A stretch of DNA of 64,000 nt from Pseudopithomyces maydicus (GCA_026873275.1 JANTUC010000012.1:1596783-1660782); one strand, 5' to 3'; counted from the stretch's first letter, positions 37,994 through 50,415 are shown. Notes: generated by a model not told the origin, from the sequence alone. Made by a program: numbers and translations.

Positions 37994-38881
37994 ATGGCTC
38001 CTCTCAAAATCCTCGTTGTCGGGGCCACAGGTCAGCAAGGCCACGCCACTATCGCTGCACTAGAATCATCCACCCAAGCCGCACAACCTATTCATATCCT
38101 AGCCCTCACCCGTTCTTCAACATCGCCAAAAGCGCAAGCCCTGAAAGCCCAGTTCCCAGGAGTAACCCTCGTTCAAGGAGACCCAACGAATCCGGAACCT
38201 ATACTCGCCCTTCACTCAACCATTACATCCATCTTTCTTGTCACCGTCCCGCCCAATGACGAGCAGCAAGCACTCCCAGTCATCAATGCGGCCGTCGCTC
38301 ACGGAATTCCACATATTGTATTCAGTAGCGTCGATCGGGGCGGCGAGGCGAGAAGCCAAACAGAACCCACGACTGTTCCACACTTTGCGGCGAAACACAG
38401 AGTCGAGTCGCATCTTCGAAAAGTCACCGAGGGCACGCAAACGGACTGGACGATCCTCAGGCCGGCGGGTTTCATGGATAACTACGCTCCCGGGCCCTTT
38501 GGAAGTATGATGGCAGGGCTCTGGGCTACGATGCCTGCAGATAGAAAGATGCAGTTGGTCAGCGTGAAAGATATTGGAGTCGTGGCTGCGATGGCATTGC
38601 TAGATAGACAAGCCTGGAAGGGCAGAGCTGTGGGGATCGCTGGAGATGAGTTGACTTTCGCGGAGGCAGATGAGGTTTTCCGATCAATTGTCAAATCCGG
38701 GATGCCGAAGCTGTGGAATATACCTAGTCAAGCACTGCGGTGGGGTGTAGAGGATGCTAGAATGAGTATGGAATGGTTCGAGCGGGTGGGATTTGGTGTT
38801 GATATTGATGCGCTTAGAAGAGAGGGCATCGGGATGCAGAGGTTTGGAGACTGGGTTAGAGAATCGGGACATGTTTCATAG
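37994..38881 (+). CDS. NmrA-like NAD(P)-binding protein
   Basis: Atypical short-chain dehydrogenase of the NmrA group, which usually senses NAD(P) or reduces small substrates. Single exon, 295 residues. The Rossmann loop VVGATGQQGHATI is at residues ~8-20. VFSSVDRGGEA follows the fourth strand, and TILRPAGFMDNY sits where NmrA proteins have the conserved RP.xFMxN. There is no catalytic YxxxK at the usual place, which suits a regulator. The start MAPLKIL is preferred over an ATG 54 bases upstream because the fold starts here. Confidence 0.85.
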   Translation: MAPLKILVVGATGQQGHATIAALESSTQAAQPIHILALTRSSTSPKAQALKAQFPGVTLVQGDPTNPEPILALHSTITSIFLVTVPPNDEQQALPVINAAVAHGIPHIVFSSVDRGGEARSQTEPTTVPHFAAKHRVESHLRKVTEGTQTDWTILRPAGFMDNYAPGPFGSMMAGLWATMPADRKMQLVSVKDIGVVAAMALLDRQAWKGRAVGIAGDELTFAEADEVFRSIVKSGMPKLWNIPSQALRWGVEDARMSMEWFERVGFGVDIDALRREGIGMQRFGDWVRESGHVS

Positions 38882-39090
38882 TATCTGCGTCAAGTCAGAA
38901 TCCTAAAATACTTGTCTTAGCTTTAATCATTATGAATCTAGTAGAATCTTAAAGGACGAAGACATATTTTGGGGCGGCTATCGGTACCGCAAGAAAATCT
39001 TTTGATGGGACATGTCCGCCAGGATTTGAGGTATGCTTGTGCTGACTTAATATTGATCTCGCGATCTTCGAGATGCTCGCCTGCTCACTC

Positions 39091-40230
39091 CTAAAAAACC
39101 CAGTCCGGAATCTTGGACTTCTCGTCTGGCACTTCCTCTTCCATAGTTTCGCCGTCGTCGTCCCATTCCGCACCTTGAACCAATCTAATATATTTTTCAG
39201 TCAAGACATCGAATGCCCGTAATTCGAAGTTTGGAAACCCCTTCGACAATACCCTCACAACTTTTGGGGCCGCCATCCGTGCCGCAAGATCCCGGGCCTG
39301 CTTCTCCATATCCCCGGTCAGATCAATGAAACTGAATATGTCGGATCCGCAACGAGTGGCGATCCGCGGCGAGGGGGTTAGGAATGGCTCGGTGGGTAGG
39401 CTGAGATTGATGAATACCTCGTTCAAACGTAAATTGGTAGCAGTCTCTGGCGGTTTCAGAACGTGAGTACAGATAACGAGCATACGCAGCCGCAACCGAC
39501 GCAGCGTAGTGAGAAGCGCGGCGATAGTCGTACAGAGGTGCAGTACTTTGCCTTGCTCCTGACTTTGAGGCGGTATAAGTTTGGTGCCGCATATGTGTTG
39601 AGTGTTTTGAAAAAGCAGTAGCTGAATCTAAGCTGACTAAGTTGAAATATTTAGTAGGGTAAAATGCTGTAACCCCTCTTATAATAATATAAAACACAGC
39701 GTACAGAAGGTAGGTATTTAAAAAGTAGTATTGTAATTGGCCAGATCATCGTTAGGCTGACCCGGCCTTTGGTTCTCCCCGAGCTCGTGGTTCACGGGTG
39801 CCGCATATATCCAGTTCTAGAATGGTGACATTGCTGGCAGATAAAAGGGGCCTATCACAGATAAAAAAGGTATTCGCGACCTTCTGAAAAAGGGAGTTGC
39901 GGATGTAGTTCAACGGTCGTTCTAATGCGCAAGACATGCAGCTTCTGTGACGATGTAATCATAGTCGAGAGGTAGAGGAGATCGTTGTTTAGCTCTGTTG
40001 TCCACGCTCTGGAAACCTCACGTCCACGTGTAGTAATATACAAGGTTGGCATAATCATATCATTTGCAACTGCCAAATCGTCGAGAGAGAGGGGAATAGA
40101 GCCCCAATCTTCAAATCCCTTGAGATCCAAGTCCAGAATCTCCATCCTGTCTTTGACTAGAGATAGACCCGATTCTACGTACGGTGAGGACAAAAGGCGT
40201 CATAGTATCTTCCGAGTAACGTAAAAATCC
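39091..40230 (-). pseudogene. F-box/LRR-like gene fragments, probably decayed
   Basis: Two minus-strand protein-like blocks are seen. Block one (39855-40193) includes MEILDLDLKGFEDWGSIPLSL and LHVLRIRTTVELHP, typical of fungal F-box/LRR proteins. Block two (39091 to about 39560) reads LLTTLRRLRLRMLVICTHVL and ends with an acidic tail at 39091. Stops and frame changes separate them, and no F-box start is visible. They may be one broken gene or two relics. Confidence 0.35.
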
Positions 40231-40556
40231 CGGAAACACGCGGTATGGGCGATCTTGCTCCACTGTTTGCAGACTGCGAGGCGCGAGACATCCGAGCGGA
40301 AATAAGACGAAGGGATAAAATCGAAAATTTGGAAGAGAATTTCTAATGGAAGTTGGAGGATTAATATAGTGTGTTGTTATGCGAGCTAAGTGACGGAGTC
40401 AGTTGTTAGTGTACCTAAAGCGAGAGACATACATGTCCTACCGCGGCCTCAAGACACAGATCAGTGGCTTTCTCCCCGAGCTGAAGAACTGGTTGGGAGC
40501 CAGGCTTTTGATGAGTGCAGGTGTATCAACCGTGTCAACTGTTTCGCCGGCTTAAG

Positions 40557-40608
<52 letters not shown>

Positions 40609-41105
40609 CAGGTGGGAAGGATCCGTCGCATGTCGGTTAGGCAACAGCTGTGTTAGTAATCGAGCTGCTCTGCAACCAAAACTGCGGGGCAGAGCACTAC
40701 CCGAACGAGAGCACCACTACTAAGCACCAAGACTGTTATTCACTCAAAGCATGTCTAGCGCCATATGATAACTCGTTACTAGTGAGCTTGTCTACTATAA
40801 AGAGGCGGTCTTCGTTCATTATGCCGAGAATGGAGATGCTATAACGCTTACCACTTAGGCATGACACGACAGTGGATAAACCCCAAACTTCGACGGCATT
40901 CACCTTACCCGTGCTGCAAACCGGCTTGACGTGCCTAGTCTCCTGTTGTTAACTTGGCGCTCTACAGTCACAGTCAGAACAGCCCGCTGTCGGGGCTCAG
41001 AACCGCTCCTACGCTCTCCTCGCCAACCTTCCCATTCGTTCGGCGCATTCGAGGCTTTCTTTCTCAGCGCCACGTTCTTTTTGAACAACGTCAAAGTCAA
41101 AAACA
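40231..41105. other. Intergenic region with (TG)25
   Basis: There is no supported gene. It contains a 50-bp TG microsatellite at 40558-40607 and the likely leader of the phosphotransferase gene. Confidence 0.5.
40558..40607 (+). repeat. (TG)25 microsatellite
   Basis: An uninterrupted alternating TG run of 50 bases. Confidence 0.95.
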
Positions 41106-42340
41106 ATGGCAAGGCCAAGTGAACATTGGTCAGGTTTTGCTGGCCTGGATCCTGGGTCAGATAAATATAATAAGATCAAGCTGGTATTATCTTCGGGAAA
41201 TTTTAAGCAGCTGGAGAAGTGTGCAATAGACTCGCGGCATCGGCATCAAGGCAACCTACCCCGGGATGTTGACTGCAGCATAGACCTAATCAATTTTGCA
41301 ACTGGATTCAATAACCTCGTTCTTGAAATCGCATTCTCGGACAATGTCTACTGGGTAGCGCGGATCCCGTATCGCACAGTCGATGACAAGACCAAGACCT
41401 CGTTGTTGAGCGAGATAGCGACAATGAATATCCTCCGACAACGCACCAGTATCCCTGTTCCACGCGTTTTCGAATTTAAGATGGGTGTGGATGGGGCATT
41501 TGAATACCCATATGTCTTGATGGAATACTTACGTGGTCGTATACTGGATAATGGGCTGGTCACATCGATTCCACGACGATATCATACCAAGGTAGCTAAG
41601 CAGTTGGCTAATGTTTTCGGAGAACTCCAAAATATGACATTCAACCGCATTGGGCGACTTTGGTGCGGAGAGACCGCGGATCAACCTGTCGAAATCATTC
41701 CTATGGACTGGCATCATTCACTTGGCCCTTTGGAAACCTCACTGGAGTATTTCTACAATCAACGAAATGGAGAAGACCGGGAAATCATTGCCTTGCACCC
41801 AAACGATGCAGAGTGGCTTACGGCATGTTGGGTGCTAAAAACAGCTCTAGCTTACACCGTCATCGAAGATAGAGTCCGAGGCCCATTCCCGCTTTGTCAT
41901 CTTGACCTTCACTATGGTAACCTTCTTTTCGATGACGAATACAATTTGACGGGAGTGATCGATTGGAGCAATGCGCAAGCGGCCCCAGTCGAACAGCTAT
42001 CTGTCTGTCCAGAACTTGTCGTTTTCCCTGGGCTATCTGAGGAGAAAAATCGACCAATAGTAGAGTTCAAGAATCTCGTCATACAATTTATAAAGGAGAT
42101 AGAGAATGGCAAAGAGAAAGAAGACAAATGTGGAGCTGGAAAGACGCCACCCCCGATCAGCATCTTACGCTTCTCTCCACCTATATGGCCTCTCCAAGTG
42201 CTGAGCTCATGCATCGTCAATACATGGTCTCACTCCAGGGAAGCCTTTGGGCTGCTAAGAGGATTGCAAAGCTCATTTACGGCGAGCACATTGTTTGGGA
42301 ACAGCTCAGAATGGTTTACGGCTGTATGTTTCTTCTCTAG
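41106..42340 (+). CDS. Aminoglycoside-phosphotransferase-like kinase (APH fold), one frame break
   Basis: Protein-kinase-like fold that phosphorylates small molecules; in fungi the substrates are mostly unknown. Visible motifs: the N-lobe start FATGFNNLVLEIAF, YVLMEYLRGR (hinge), catalytic HLDLHYGNLLFDD (H-x-D-x4-N) at residues ~265-277, and VIDWSNA with the metal-binding Asp. The frame breaks near 42126-42142. One additional A in either nearby A-run leads into a C-terminus ending MVYGCMFLL at 42340, as expected for this fungal group. Without it, the frame runs on to 42434 with a composition unlike the family. ATG 41106 is the first in frame. Confidence 0.78.
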
Positions 42341-42603
42341 GGTTTTCTTAACTCTCATAACCCTCGTGGCAAGCTCTTGTGTCACAGGTTCCTCTATCTA
42401 TAATTTGTCACTCGTATCGACGAAACAGTTGTAACACCCTTCCCCACCCGTCTTTGTGCTTTTCCACATGCATGTGTAGCTGTTTTGCTGAATACGAAAA
42501 TGTCGCCCCGTGTCATCCATCCGTTCTGTTGAGCGATTGTCAGTGAAAAGTGTTCACCGTCGAAGGCAAAGGATTTGAAAGATGGGAATAGGAAGAAAGC
42601 TTA

Positions 42604-42753
42604 CTAGGAACAGTCGGCGGTTCCATAGTATGGACACTCGGAGTTAGTGCACTCTAAATCATCGTTTGCCGTGCTACCGCATTCATTGCATTCAGGATAC
42701 GACATCGGCTTCGCATGAGTAACAAACCTGAAAGATTGCGAAGAAGCGGCCAT
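42604..42753 (-). CDS. Small Cys-rich protein, hypothetical
   Basis: Open frame of 49 residues ending in two Cys pairs: CNECGS, then LECTNSECPYYGTADC. The spacing could form a small zinc ribbon. There is an ATG at 42753, with longer upstream alternatives. No family is recognised and it may be an exon of something larger. Confidence 0.3.
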   Translation of the reverse strand: MAASSQSFRFVTHAKPMSYPECNECGSTANDDLECTNSECPYYGTADCS

Positions 42754-43507
42754 CGTTGATTTTGTTCTATGCGTATGTGTCTCAGTGATGCTTGCGATAA
42801 ACTTTCGATCGTGGTTAATCAAGTATGGGCCCGCTGCACTACGATTTGGAAGGATACTTACAGGTATTTATACACTGGCATGAAGATCATCAAAACATAA
42901 CACTAATTGGATATGATGAGAATGAATTCATGTTTCGTAATTATGCGTTGTAGCTCCTTGTAGACATTAAGACGGCATAACACAGTTCACGCTTCTCCAA
43001 TGAGACTATCGATAATGTGTTCGTGACCAAGGACACCGCATTTGCAGTTTGAGAAGACGGAAGAAGAACTCTTGAGGTAGAATGCGCAGAAAGGCTATTA
43101 GCTAGAGGTGTTACCTTAACGGGTACGAGTGACAAAGATCGTTACCTCTATTCGCGCCCGCTGCCTGATACCATTTGATAAGCTTAAATGCGACACGATT
43201 CCCTACTGTGCCCTCACCTGTGCAAGGCCACATGTCTACTCCTAGACATGAAATGAAGTCGAGGGAGCTAGAATGTAAACAAGTAAAAAATAACTATAAA
43301 TAAAGAAGAGAGCTTTCCATGCGGCACGCAATTGGGGTAATCATCTGCCACGGTACGAGAGCTCGATACATACCAAACCCAAACCACGCAATCTGCAACC
43401 CGTTCGAGCACTTCGTCCTTGGTTCTAAGCCGGGCGAGAAGGAACGCGAGACTCTCAAACATCTATGCAGACAGGGGACCTCAACAGATCAGCATCAAGG
43501 CTTCTGA
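42754..43507. other. Intergenic region
   Basis: There is no supported gene; only short frames without features. Confidence 0.45.
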
Positions 43508-43975
43508 ATGATCTTGAAAGACCTGAAAGCTTTAACAAAATCCTGTATATTCCAAGTTTCACCAAGATGGGGTATCACAGGCCGTATCTTATGTAACTCA
43601 AAAGGATTTACGAGTGTTCATGTTGCAGCGCACTTTGGTACCGAACGCCTCGCCGAAATAATCTTGCAAGAAATGAAAGATGTGAAACACGGTATTGACG
43701 CTAGATGTGAGTATAGAAAGACAGCACTGCATGTTGTATCCAGAAAAGGGTATAGGCAGCTCTTTGAATTATTCCAGGATCATGTAACACCGAACCTGCT
43801 ACAGCTAATGGCGAAACCCAAATATGGGTGCCCGGGCCTTAGCGTGGCAGCCAATCGCGAACTAGTCCGGAAGCTTAAACGCTGCGCTAAAGTCATGGTT
43901 TTGAATAAACCTGCAGGTAGCGCTCTAATGGACATATTTGATAGGGAAAATCGAGGTCGTAAAAGTGTTGCTTGA
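43508..43975 (+). pseudogene. Ankyrin-repeat gene fragment
   Basis: An open frame of 155 codons includes GFTSVHVAAHFGTERLAEIIL and KTALHVVSRKGYRQLFELF, two degenerate ankyrin repeats. The rest shows no domain. The N-terminus looks truncated and I find no neighbouring exons. It may be a remnant related to the fragment at 36947. Confidence 0.45.
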
Positions 43976-45134
43976 CTTCGACGCCGACTATGCTTTGAGG
44001 TTATATATAAGGTCTTTAGCGAGTTATTCATAAAATGGACTGCCCTGTTCTCAATGGTCTCCATCCATATCTTTAACATTAACCTCTCGCGTAATCGTAG
44101 ATCAAGTGTATCGCATTCCCCAATATTATATCATGGTAAATATAAATCGGGAAAGTGGGTTTTTCCATGGAATAGATGATATCGTGTAACATAGAAGTTT
44201 AAATAATGTCATGAAGTGATTCTGCAGATAATAGATATCAGTCAAGGCAGACTTTGATTTACTAAGCTCTGGTAATAGTGGGTTGGGGAACGGCGACGCG
44301 GCTCAAAACCTAATATCAAGCTAAGTGATACATATATGACGTGACTGACTCATCTCCATTGTAAAAAGAGAAGGAGTATTTAAATGCTAACTTTCCGAAT
44401 TAGCTAATGAAATTATTGCTAGAATCTAAAGAAGGGGAATAACACGCTTTTTCTACTAATATTTTCAACTTGGCCACACTGCTCCTTATGGCGGCATCTC
44501 TGCGGGGGCTCACCGAAAAAAAACTCTTCCGGTGTGTGGGACTTGATCCCTATGTTCATAGCGAAATGTCGATCATCGTTGCTATGATCAGTAGGACGTC
44601 CGGCCGCGTCGCCAACCATATACGAAGCCGAAATGTCGACTATTTTGTCTGTACCAAAGGACTCTACAAGGTGAGACCATGTGCGAATGCGTGGCTTTCT
44701 CCAGTTTTAATTTGCGCAGGCAACATATATTGTGACCGGTATATTTAGGCGCTGGAAAATGCCGTTTACTTTGGCTTGAAAATTGCGCGCGGCTGGCGCT
44801 TCAGCCCCATCAACAGTTGTAAGCCTTGATTGATAATTACAACGATGTAGAATCCCTCCGAGGAGGCTTGGCAGAGTTTGATGGGTACAGTTCTGTTACA
44901 CCACTCCCAATCTGTCGGGTCTTCCGCTTTAGGAGGTGCAGGTGCTTCTTCTCCAGCAAATGCACCTCTACCCCGGACGAAATGGGATTGCCTCCCAAAT
45001 TTTAAAATATTTACTCGAAACCATACCCAAGCAACGGAAACCTTCACAAGTACTCCGGCGACGAGGATAGTGTCGGTATACTCGTCCTTGATGACCCCAA
45101 ATCGTTTGCTATCAAACACAATACCAGCACAATA
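43976..45134. other. Region without a confident gene
   Basis: Short frames on both strands (for example 44470-44748 plus, 44766-45119 minus) have mildly protein-like composition. They may be 5' remnants of the VTC-like locus that follows, but I cannot align them to any domain. Confidence 0.4.
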
Positions 45135-46650
45135 GATTCCAGCGAAGAAAACGCTGGGACCTCGTCAGCGCAGGCGGCTGGATGTGCACGATGGACTTGT
45201 TCGACCAAAGCAGCAGTCGCTGTCCGTCTTGACCAAGCATCTGAGGATGTAACGATAGCCAAGCTCAAGATGAAGCATCTCGCTGCTTTTCTTGATACAT
45301 CTGTGTTTTTTAACGACCGGAAAGCACCAGGCTTCGGAATCGACAGACTGGAAATGGAGATGAAGATTCAAAGACCAATATCACCGCTACCTGTCAATGG
45401 CTTATGGAGAACATAAAAGTGAGACCCACTGCAGGCGTTTTCTCTAAACGAATGCGATTCGTGGGACTCCACAACAGCAGCACTGAAGGGATATGGGCAA
45501 CTATTGACAGGGATGTGTTTATGAAAGACTCTCTCCACAAGGATTTGAACCACGAGAACTGGCTTTTCGAGGCTCACAACAGCTCCACTTCATTTCCTCA
45601 CGCTGTTCTAGAAGTACGTCGCGAAAGCAATTATTCGACTGCGTTGATCCAAACTTTGGATCGTAGTCAGCTCGTAAGTGGGCTATTGCTCTGAAGTGAA
45701 AACATTGACGTTTCTAGGTCGAGCGAGTCGGTGGATTCTCTTTGGAAAAACATGCCGTTTAGACTTGTTGTAAGCCCAGCGCAATGCCTACCCCCTTCTG
45801 GGTAAGAGTGATATTTCTTTCTCATCCTTCTTTGTACTAGACCCAATGGAAGGATACGCCGATCTTTCTACTGTGCCATCAGATGTTTCATTTCAGCCGC
45901 CCTATCATGCCAAGGAGACAGTTATCTTCATGGCACTAGAAATGACACTTCTAGATACCATTTCTAGAAAAAGACATCAAAAAGCTTAGGCCACCGGTGA
46001 GACGATAGCGTCGAAAAGCTAACAGCGCTTTTGCTACTCGGAACGGAGCATCCTCAGCCACATCAACCCTTAAGCTTGTTGAACCTATGCCTCTAGAAGC
46101 CTACCACAAGAAGCCTAAATCATACTCAGAGTATCCGCCTTTCGTGCAATCGCAAATGGTAAGACGAAGTTACCGGAACGAGTATGACAACGTAGAATCA
46201 GAAGGTGAAGGCTACTGCATATATGTGGACTCCGAGGCATTGGATAAGTTTCCCGCTCAGGAATATTTTGAAGCTTGGGTAGTCAAGGCGCGAAAGCTGT
46301 TTGGCATTCAAGAAGCACCTGAGGAGGCATCAAGGTTGTCTACGGTCCACAGCAGTGGTGATGAGACTGCAGAAGAGAGTTACGGCACGTTTTCCTTTAG
46401 CGGCTTATCCTACACCTTACGAAACCAGCATCGCAGGACCGAAACCCTTCATACGATCAGGCAAGAAACAGATAGTGAACGTCGCAGTCTCCTCAGTCAA
46501 ATTCAGGTTAGACGGGACATGGCAGATATGACAGAGCTACACTTGCACTCCGCTTGCGTAGCGATGGCTGTCGTCCTCAACGTCATGATGGGTGCGATGT
46601 CAATAACTAATTATAAGAAAGAAAGAGGTATTGTCGATTCTATTATCTAG
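45135..46650 (+). pseudogene. VTC-like (polyphosphate polymerase domain) gene, apparently broken
   Basis: Several frames in order resemble the vacuolar-transporter-chaperone catalytic domain. One block has IWATIDRDVFM, like the conserved strand before the final helices. Then follow SFPHAVLEVRRE (conserved FPxAVLE) and LIQTLDRSQLVERVGGFSLEKHAV, and a PTPFW end followed by a GTAAGA donor. The last block (46087-46650) is acidic with a hydrophobic C-terminal segment (SACVAMAVVLNVMMGAMSI). Stops separate the blocks and no SPX domain is visible. It could instead be a gene with unresolved introns and indels. Confidence 0.4.
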
Positions 46651-46877
46651 TACGGCGCGCCATGCAATTTTCTGCTTTGCACCATTGGGATTATCAGCAT
46701 GAAGACGAGAGGGGGAGACAAGAGTGGTTACACCAGGGTATTGTTCTCTTGTTTGCCATTAGGGACGTTGTCGTGGATATACTGTTGCTCATGTGGGTGC
46801 TTCATGGACAATAATATGCAGTGAAAATATTTGAGCCTCCCTTTGTACCTTTTGACCACAATGAAGGCCTATAGTAT

Positions 46878-48113
46878 CTATACCAGACCTCGTTGGCTCT
46901 CATAACTTCCCCCAATACTCCCCATATTCTGCAACTCCATACCTACATTACCACGCTCCATATCATCCATTCTCATCTCTTTCCCCTTACAAGCATTATA
47001 CCCCGCTCTATAACTCTTAAGCCCCATCCTACTTCTAAACGCCACATTCTCATGTCTCGAACCCCACGCCCTACCCGCGCCCTTCCTAATTGGATGGTAA
47101 TACCTAAACGCAAACCATGCACAGAGTAGACACTCTAAAGAGCCAAACAAAACATCGAAGCCCGCGTGCTTCCCGTCCGTAAAAAGTGTAGAGGCGATAT
47201 ATATTGCTGCACATATGGGGATTGATATGATGACTAGGAGGTATAAGGGGGAGCAGCGGCTGCTTTTCTTGACTTGTAGGCGACTGAGGACTGTGATTTT
47301 GGGGTGAGGAAGGGGAGGGTGAGAGAGAGTTTCGCGGCGAGGAAGAGGGAGAGGTAGACGAGGCCTGCGAATGTAACTTCAATCTTTGAGTTAGTATACA
47401 GTCTAAGATGCTCACGTAGTAGGAGTAATGGGAAAGGGGACGTACTGGTGCAATGTCTACTCGGAAAACTTCTAAACCTATCCAGGAACTCCACTTTCCC
47501 CACCCCACTCCTATTCTTACTGATACAGATCTCCTACCTTACGAGATGGCTTGTGCCCTTGAGTATCTGACTTATGAAACCCCTAATAACGTATTTCTGC
47601 ATTGTAGTGACATCAGGATTACATCTTGCCAAGAACTCTGGACGATGTTTCCTAAAAATGTTCTTTATTGTTTGGGTGAGGAAGAAGGAGAGAGCGAGAG
47701 AAAGCCCTAGGCCCAGATATGCGGCGTGTAGTTTCCATAGCTTTGCTTTCTAAACGTTGCTGCGTGAGGGGCTTGATCCTGGGAGTGTGGGGATTCGGAT
47801 GAATACTGCGTATATGACCGTGATGATTGCGAAGGGTGCGATGATGGTAACTAGGCAGGCAGTTAAGATCTTGATGGTGTCTTTACGGTAGGGATATGAG
47901 ATGGATTTGTCGGTAAGAGAAAAATCGCGTTTGAGGGGTTCGAGGATGCTGAAGGCGCCGGCGATGCCTACGAAGAAGACGATGACGGCCCAGTCCAGCA
48001 CATAGGAGAGCCAGGTGCGGCTGAGGGAGACTATGCCGACTGTTCTGAGGGCATGAGAGAGAAGAGCAACAAGAGCATCTCTATAAAGACTTCCTTTCGT
48101 TCTGCGGAAGTGG
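46878..48113 (-). pseudogene. PAP2-type phosphatidic-acid phosphatase gene, degraded
   Basis: Lipid-phosphate phosphatase of membranes. Pieces in order on the minus strand: WLSYVLDWAVIVFF (helix 1), SLTDKSISYPYRKDT, a premature TAG at 47750-47752, then motif 1 KNIFRKHRPEF (K-x6-RP intact), motif 2 FRSFPSRHCTSTS where SFPSGHSS is expected, LVYLSLFLAAKLSL, motif 3 as ASTLFTDGKHAGFDV where SR-x5-H-x3-D is expected (Arg missing), and a tail GAGRAWGSR near the C-terminus. There is no in-frame ATG at the 5' end. Gly to Arg fits a G-to-A change and the stop could come from C-to-T, as RIP would produce. Confidence 0.6.
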
Positions 48114-49117
48114 CTGCATTAAGCAGGTTTCTGGATCTCTAGCAACTAGACCATGCATCGGCGGGACTTTCTTTGTAGTTGTGCACGCGAGTTGCTATCA
48201 TCAGGAGTCAACAATTCAGCCCAGCCACTGATTACGTGTCCCTTCTCCAGACGAAGTCAAAGCTGGCGAATTTGCGCCACCGCATGCTGCGTTGATTCGT
48301 GTTCAGCTGAGCACGAAATGGAAGTGCTAAGCGGACTTGTCATGGGGTAAAACAGTTGTTTAGCGTTGTGTTGTGTGTCACTGTGCGCGGACTAGCGCGA
48401 GCCACCGCATAGACAGTATTTGTATGGAAGATGCACGGATAGCGCTAATCGCGTGTTCATGGGAGGTGTACAACTTCGTCGGCCGCTAATGGAGGAAGCT
48501 CAACTCAGGCGTTAGCAAATTCTCTGAAACTGCAAAGCTTCGAAACATCATTGACACGTCTTTTGACCCATGCGACGGATTACGTCGTAGAACGTGAGGA
48601 GTATTGTGCCGTGAGCAGTCGGTGAAGCACATCATCATTGTTGCCTGTTTTAAGCCTTTCTTTAGACGTTCTCTTTAGTTACCGGACAATCGAAAACAGG
48701 CAGATGCTCCTTTAGAACTCGCTGACAATCGCATGGACGACTCCGTTGAAGCTTTCCCAGGTGTCACTTGCTAAAAAGGTCCAGCCCCAAGGTGGCTGAA
48801 GTGTGAAATTTGACCAGCGCAGGGGATGGCAAGGCCGCGCGTTCACGCTAGTCTCCTCGGCGCCGTCAGCTTAGCCCTGCCAATAAAGAGCTTGAATTCC
48901 ACTACTGTGTAATCTTATTGCATTTGGTTACTAGAATCGGAAAAGCAAAGTAGAAAATCGAGTGCTCGAGGGTTGGCGTGCGGATGATCGCTACCCTTTT
49001 CATTACCTACTGTTCACTCATCGCCGCTATTTTTTACTGGGCAAGCTGTGTCCTGGTCTGAGGTGCTCCAATTGCAACTTCCATTTCGCCTGTTCCACCC
49101 TGAACCGTTTGAGTATT
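48114..49117. other. Intergenic region
   Basis: There is no supported gene. It should hold the promoter of the following gene. Confidence 0.45.
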
Positions 49118-50128
49118 ATGGTTGCCGAAAAAAATCCATCCCGACTATGATCATCCTCATGTTGCTGATCTGGTCAACGAAGCCATCTCGCAGCTGGCAC
49201 CCTTCGCTGCACTCATCCTCACGGTTATACTGGTCATCTTCTTTCTCGTGCGCTACTATCTCTTTGAATCCTTTTTGATGCGGAAATGCTATGGCAGTAA
49301 ATACTTGAACCTGAATGAGGTCAACCGACGAGGGTTTGTCAACCACCACATTGCTGGCATGGCTAAGATCATCATGGCCGCGGTGGGTGCTTATCCATTC
49401 ATCGACGTGACCTTTGGGACAGCGAGGGTGCACACCCCATACGCAGGATCTAAAACTGTGACTCTAGGCGACGGTACGTTCCTCTTTTCTGAGATCGCCA
49501 AGACTGCCGTGTTTACTGCGTAATTGCTCAACAAGATTGCAGTCCTCCTCGTCCTGAATCAGCTCTTCATTGCGATGTACATATTCGAGCTTTTCTTTCG
49601 AGCCAAGCTTTCTCCTGTCGCCGTTGCCCACCACATTGGAGCTATTGTGATAGCCCAAAGCTCGGTCGCCATAAGTCTTAATTGGAAGCATGAGCGAGAC
49701 GCTACCATTGAGTTTATCCTTTGTTTCGTCTGGGGTATGTTTCGTCTTGCGAAAACCCCCTTCCTCACTCGCCCTTTCACCATCTTCTCCTTTCACTAAC
49801 GCAGCCCCACCTGATAGGTGCATTCGACATTATTGCCGAGTTCTGGCCGCATATCGCCATTATTCTGTACCGTGTATACCCGAAGGATCATAGCTTCCTT
49901 TGCAAGGTCTTCCGCTTTAGCTGTATTAGCACCTTCGTTGGCACTGTAATCGAAACTATAACTGTGATGTGGCTCTTTGGTTCTCTGTGGCACCGTTGGA
50001 CTCTGCCTTTTAAGGTCGTCACTCCTTTATTGCATGTCATCTTTAGCGCTGCGCAGCTTTGGGGAGCAATGAACTTTCGCAGCATGTGGCTGAAACAAAA
50101 GAAGTTGCTGAGGGAGCAAAAGGATTAA
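49118..50128 (+). CDS. TLC-domain-like integral membrane protein (one frame break near the start)
   Basis: Multi-pass membrane protein resembling the TRAM-LAG1-CLN8 family (lipid sensing, ceramide-related roles in family members). Introns are inferred at 49474-49542 and 49735-49817. Segments: ALILTVILVIFFLVRYYLF (helix 1), NRRGFVNHHIAGMAKIIM, and LFFRAKLSPVAVAHHIGAIV with the typical His-His. Later exons begin GAFDIIAEFWPHIAIIL and end in a basic tail KQKKLLREQKD. The only nearby ATG (49118) leads into a stop because an A7 run (49128-49134) shifts frame; six A would join it to the gene. The exact TLC match is my judgement, not a computed hit. Confidence 0.65.
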
Positions 50129-50415
50129 TGAGTTGCCCGGATCAATCATTGCAGAATCCACTAAGAGGAATATTACTGATATCTGAAGCCGAAGGGCAGA
50201 GAGCCATTAGCCATGCAAGAGGTTGCTAGTACATCTAGTCTTTGAAGGAGCATTGTTTGGTCGAACACTGCGTTTCAATGTGCGTGCTGAAGGGGCATCT
50301 AGACCAATAGAGGGGTAAGACACACAGAAACTGTGAAGCAAAACTTGATTGGGCGCAGGCCTCTGGCATGACTAAGTATGTTACCCACCACCCGACCGAA
50401 ACAAAGTCTACACCT

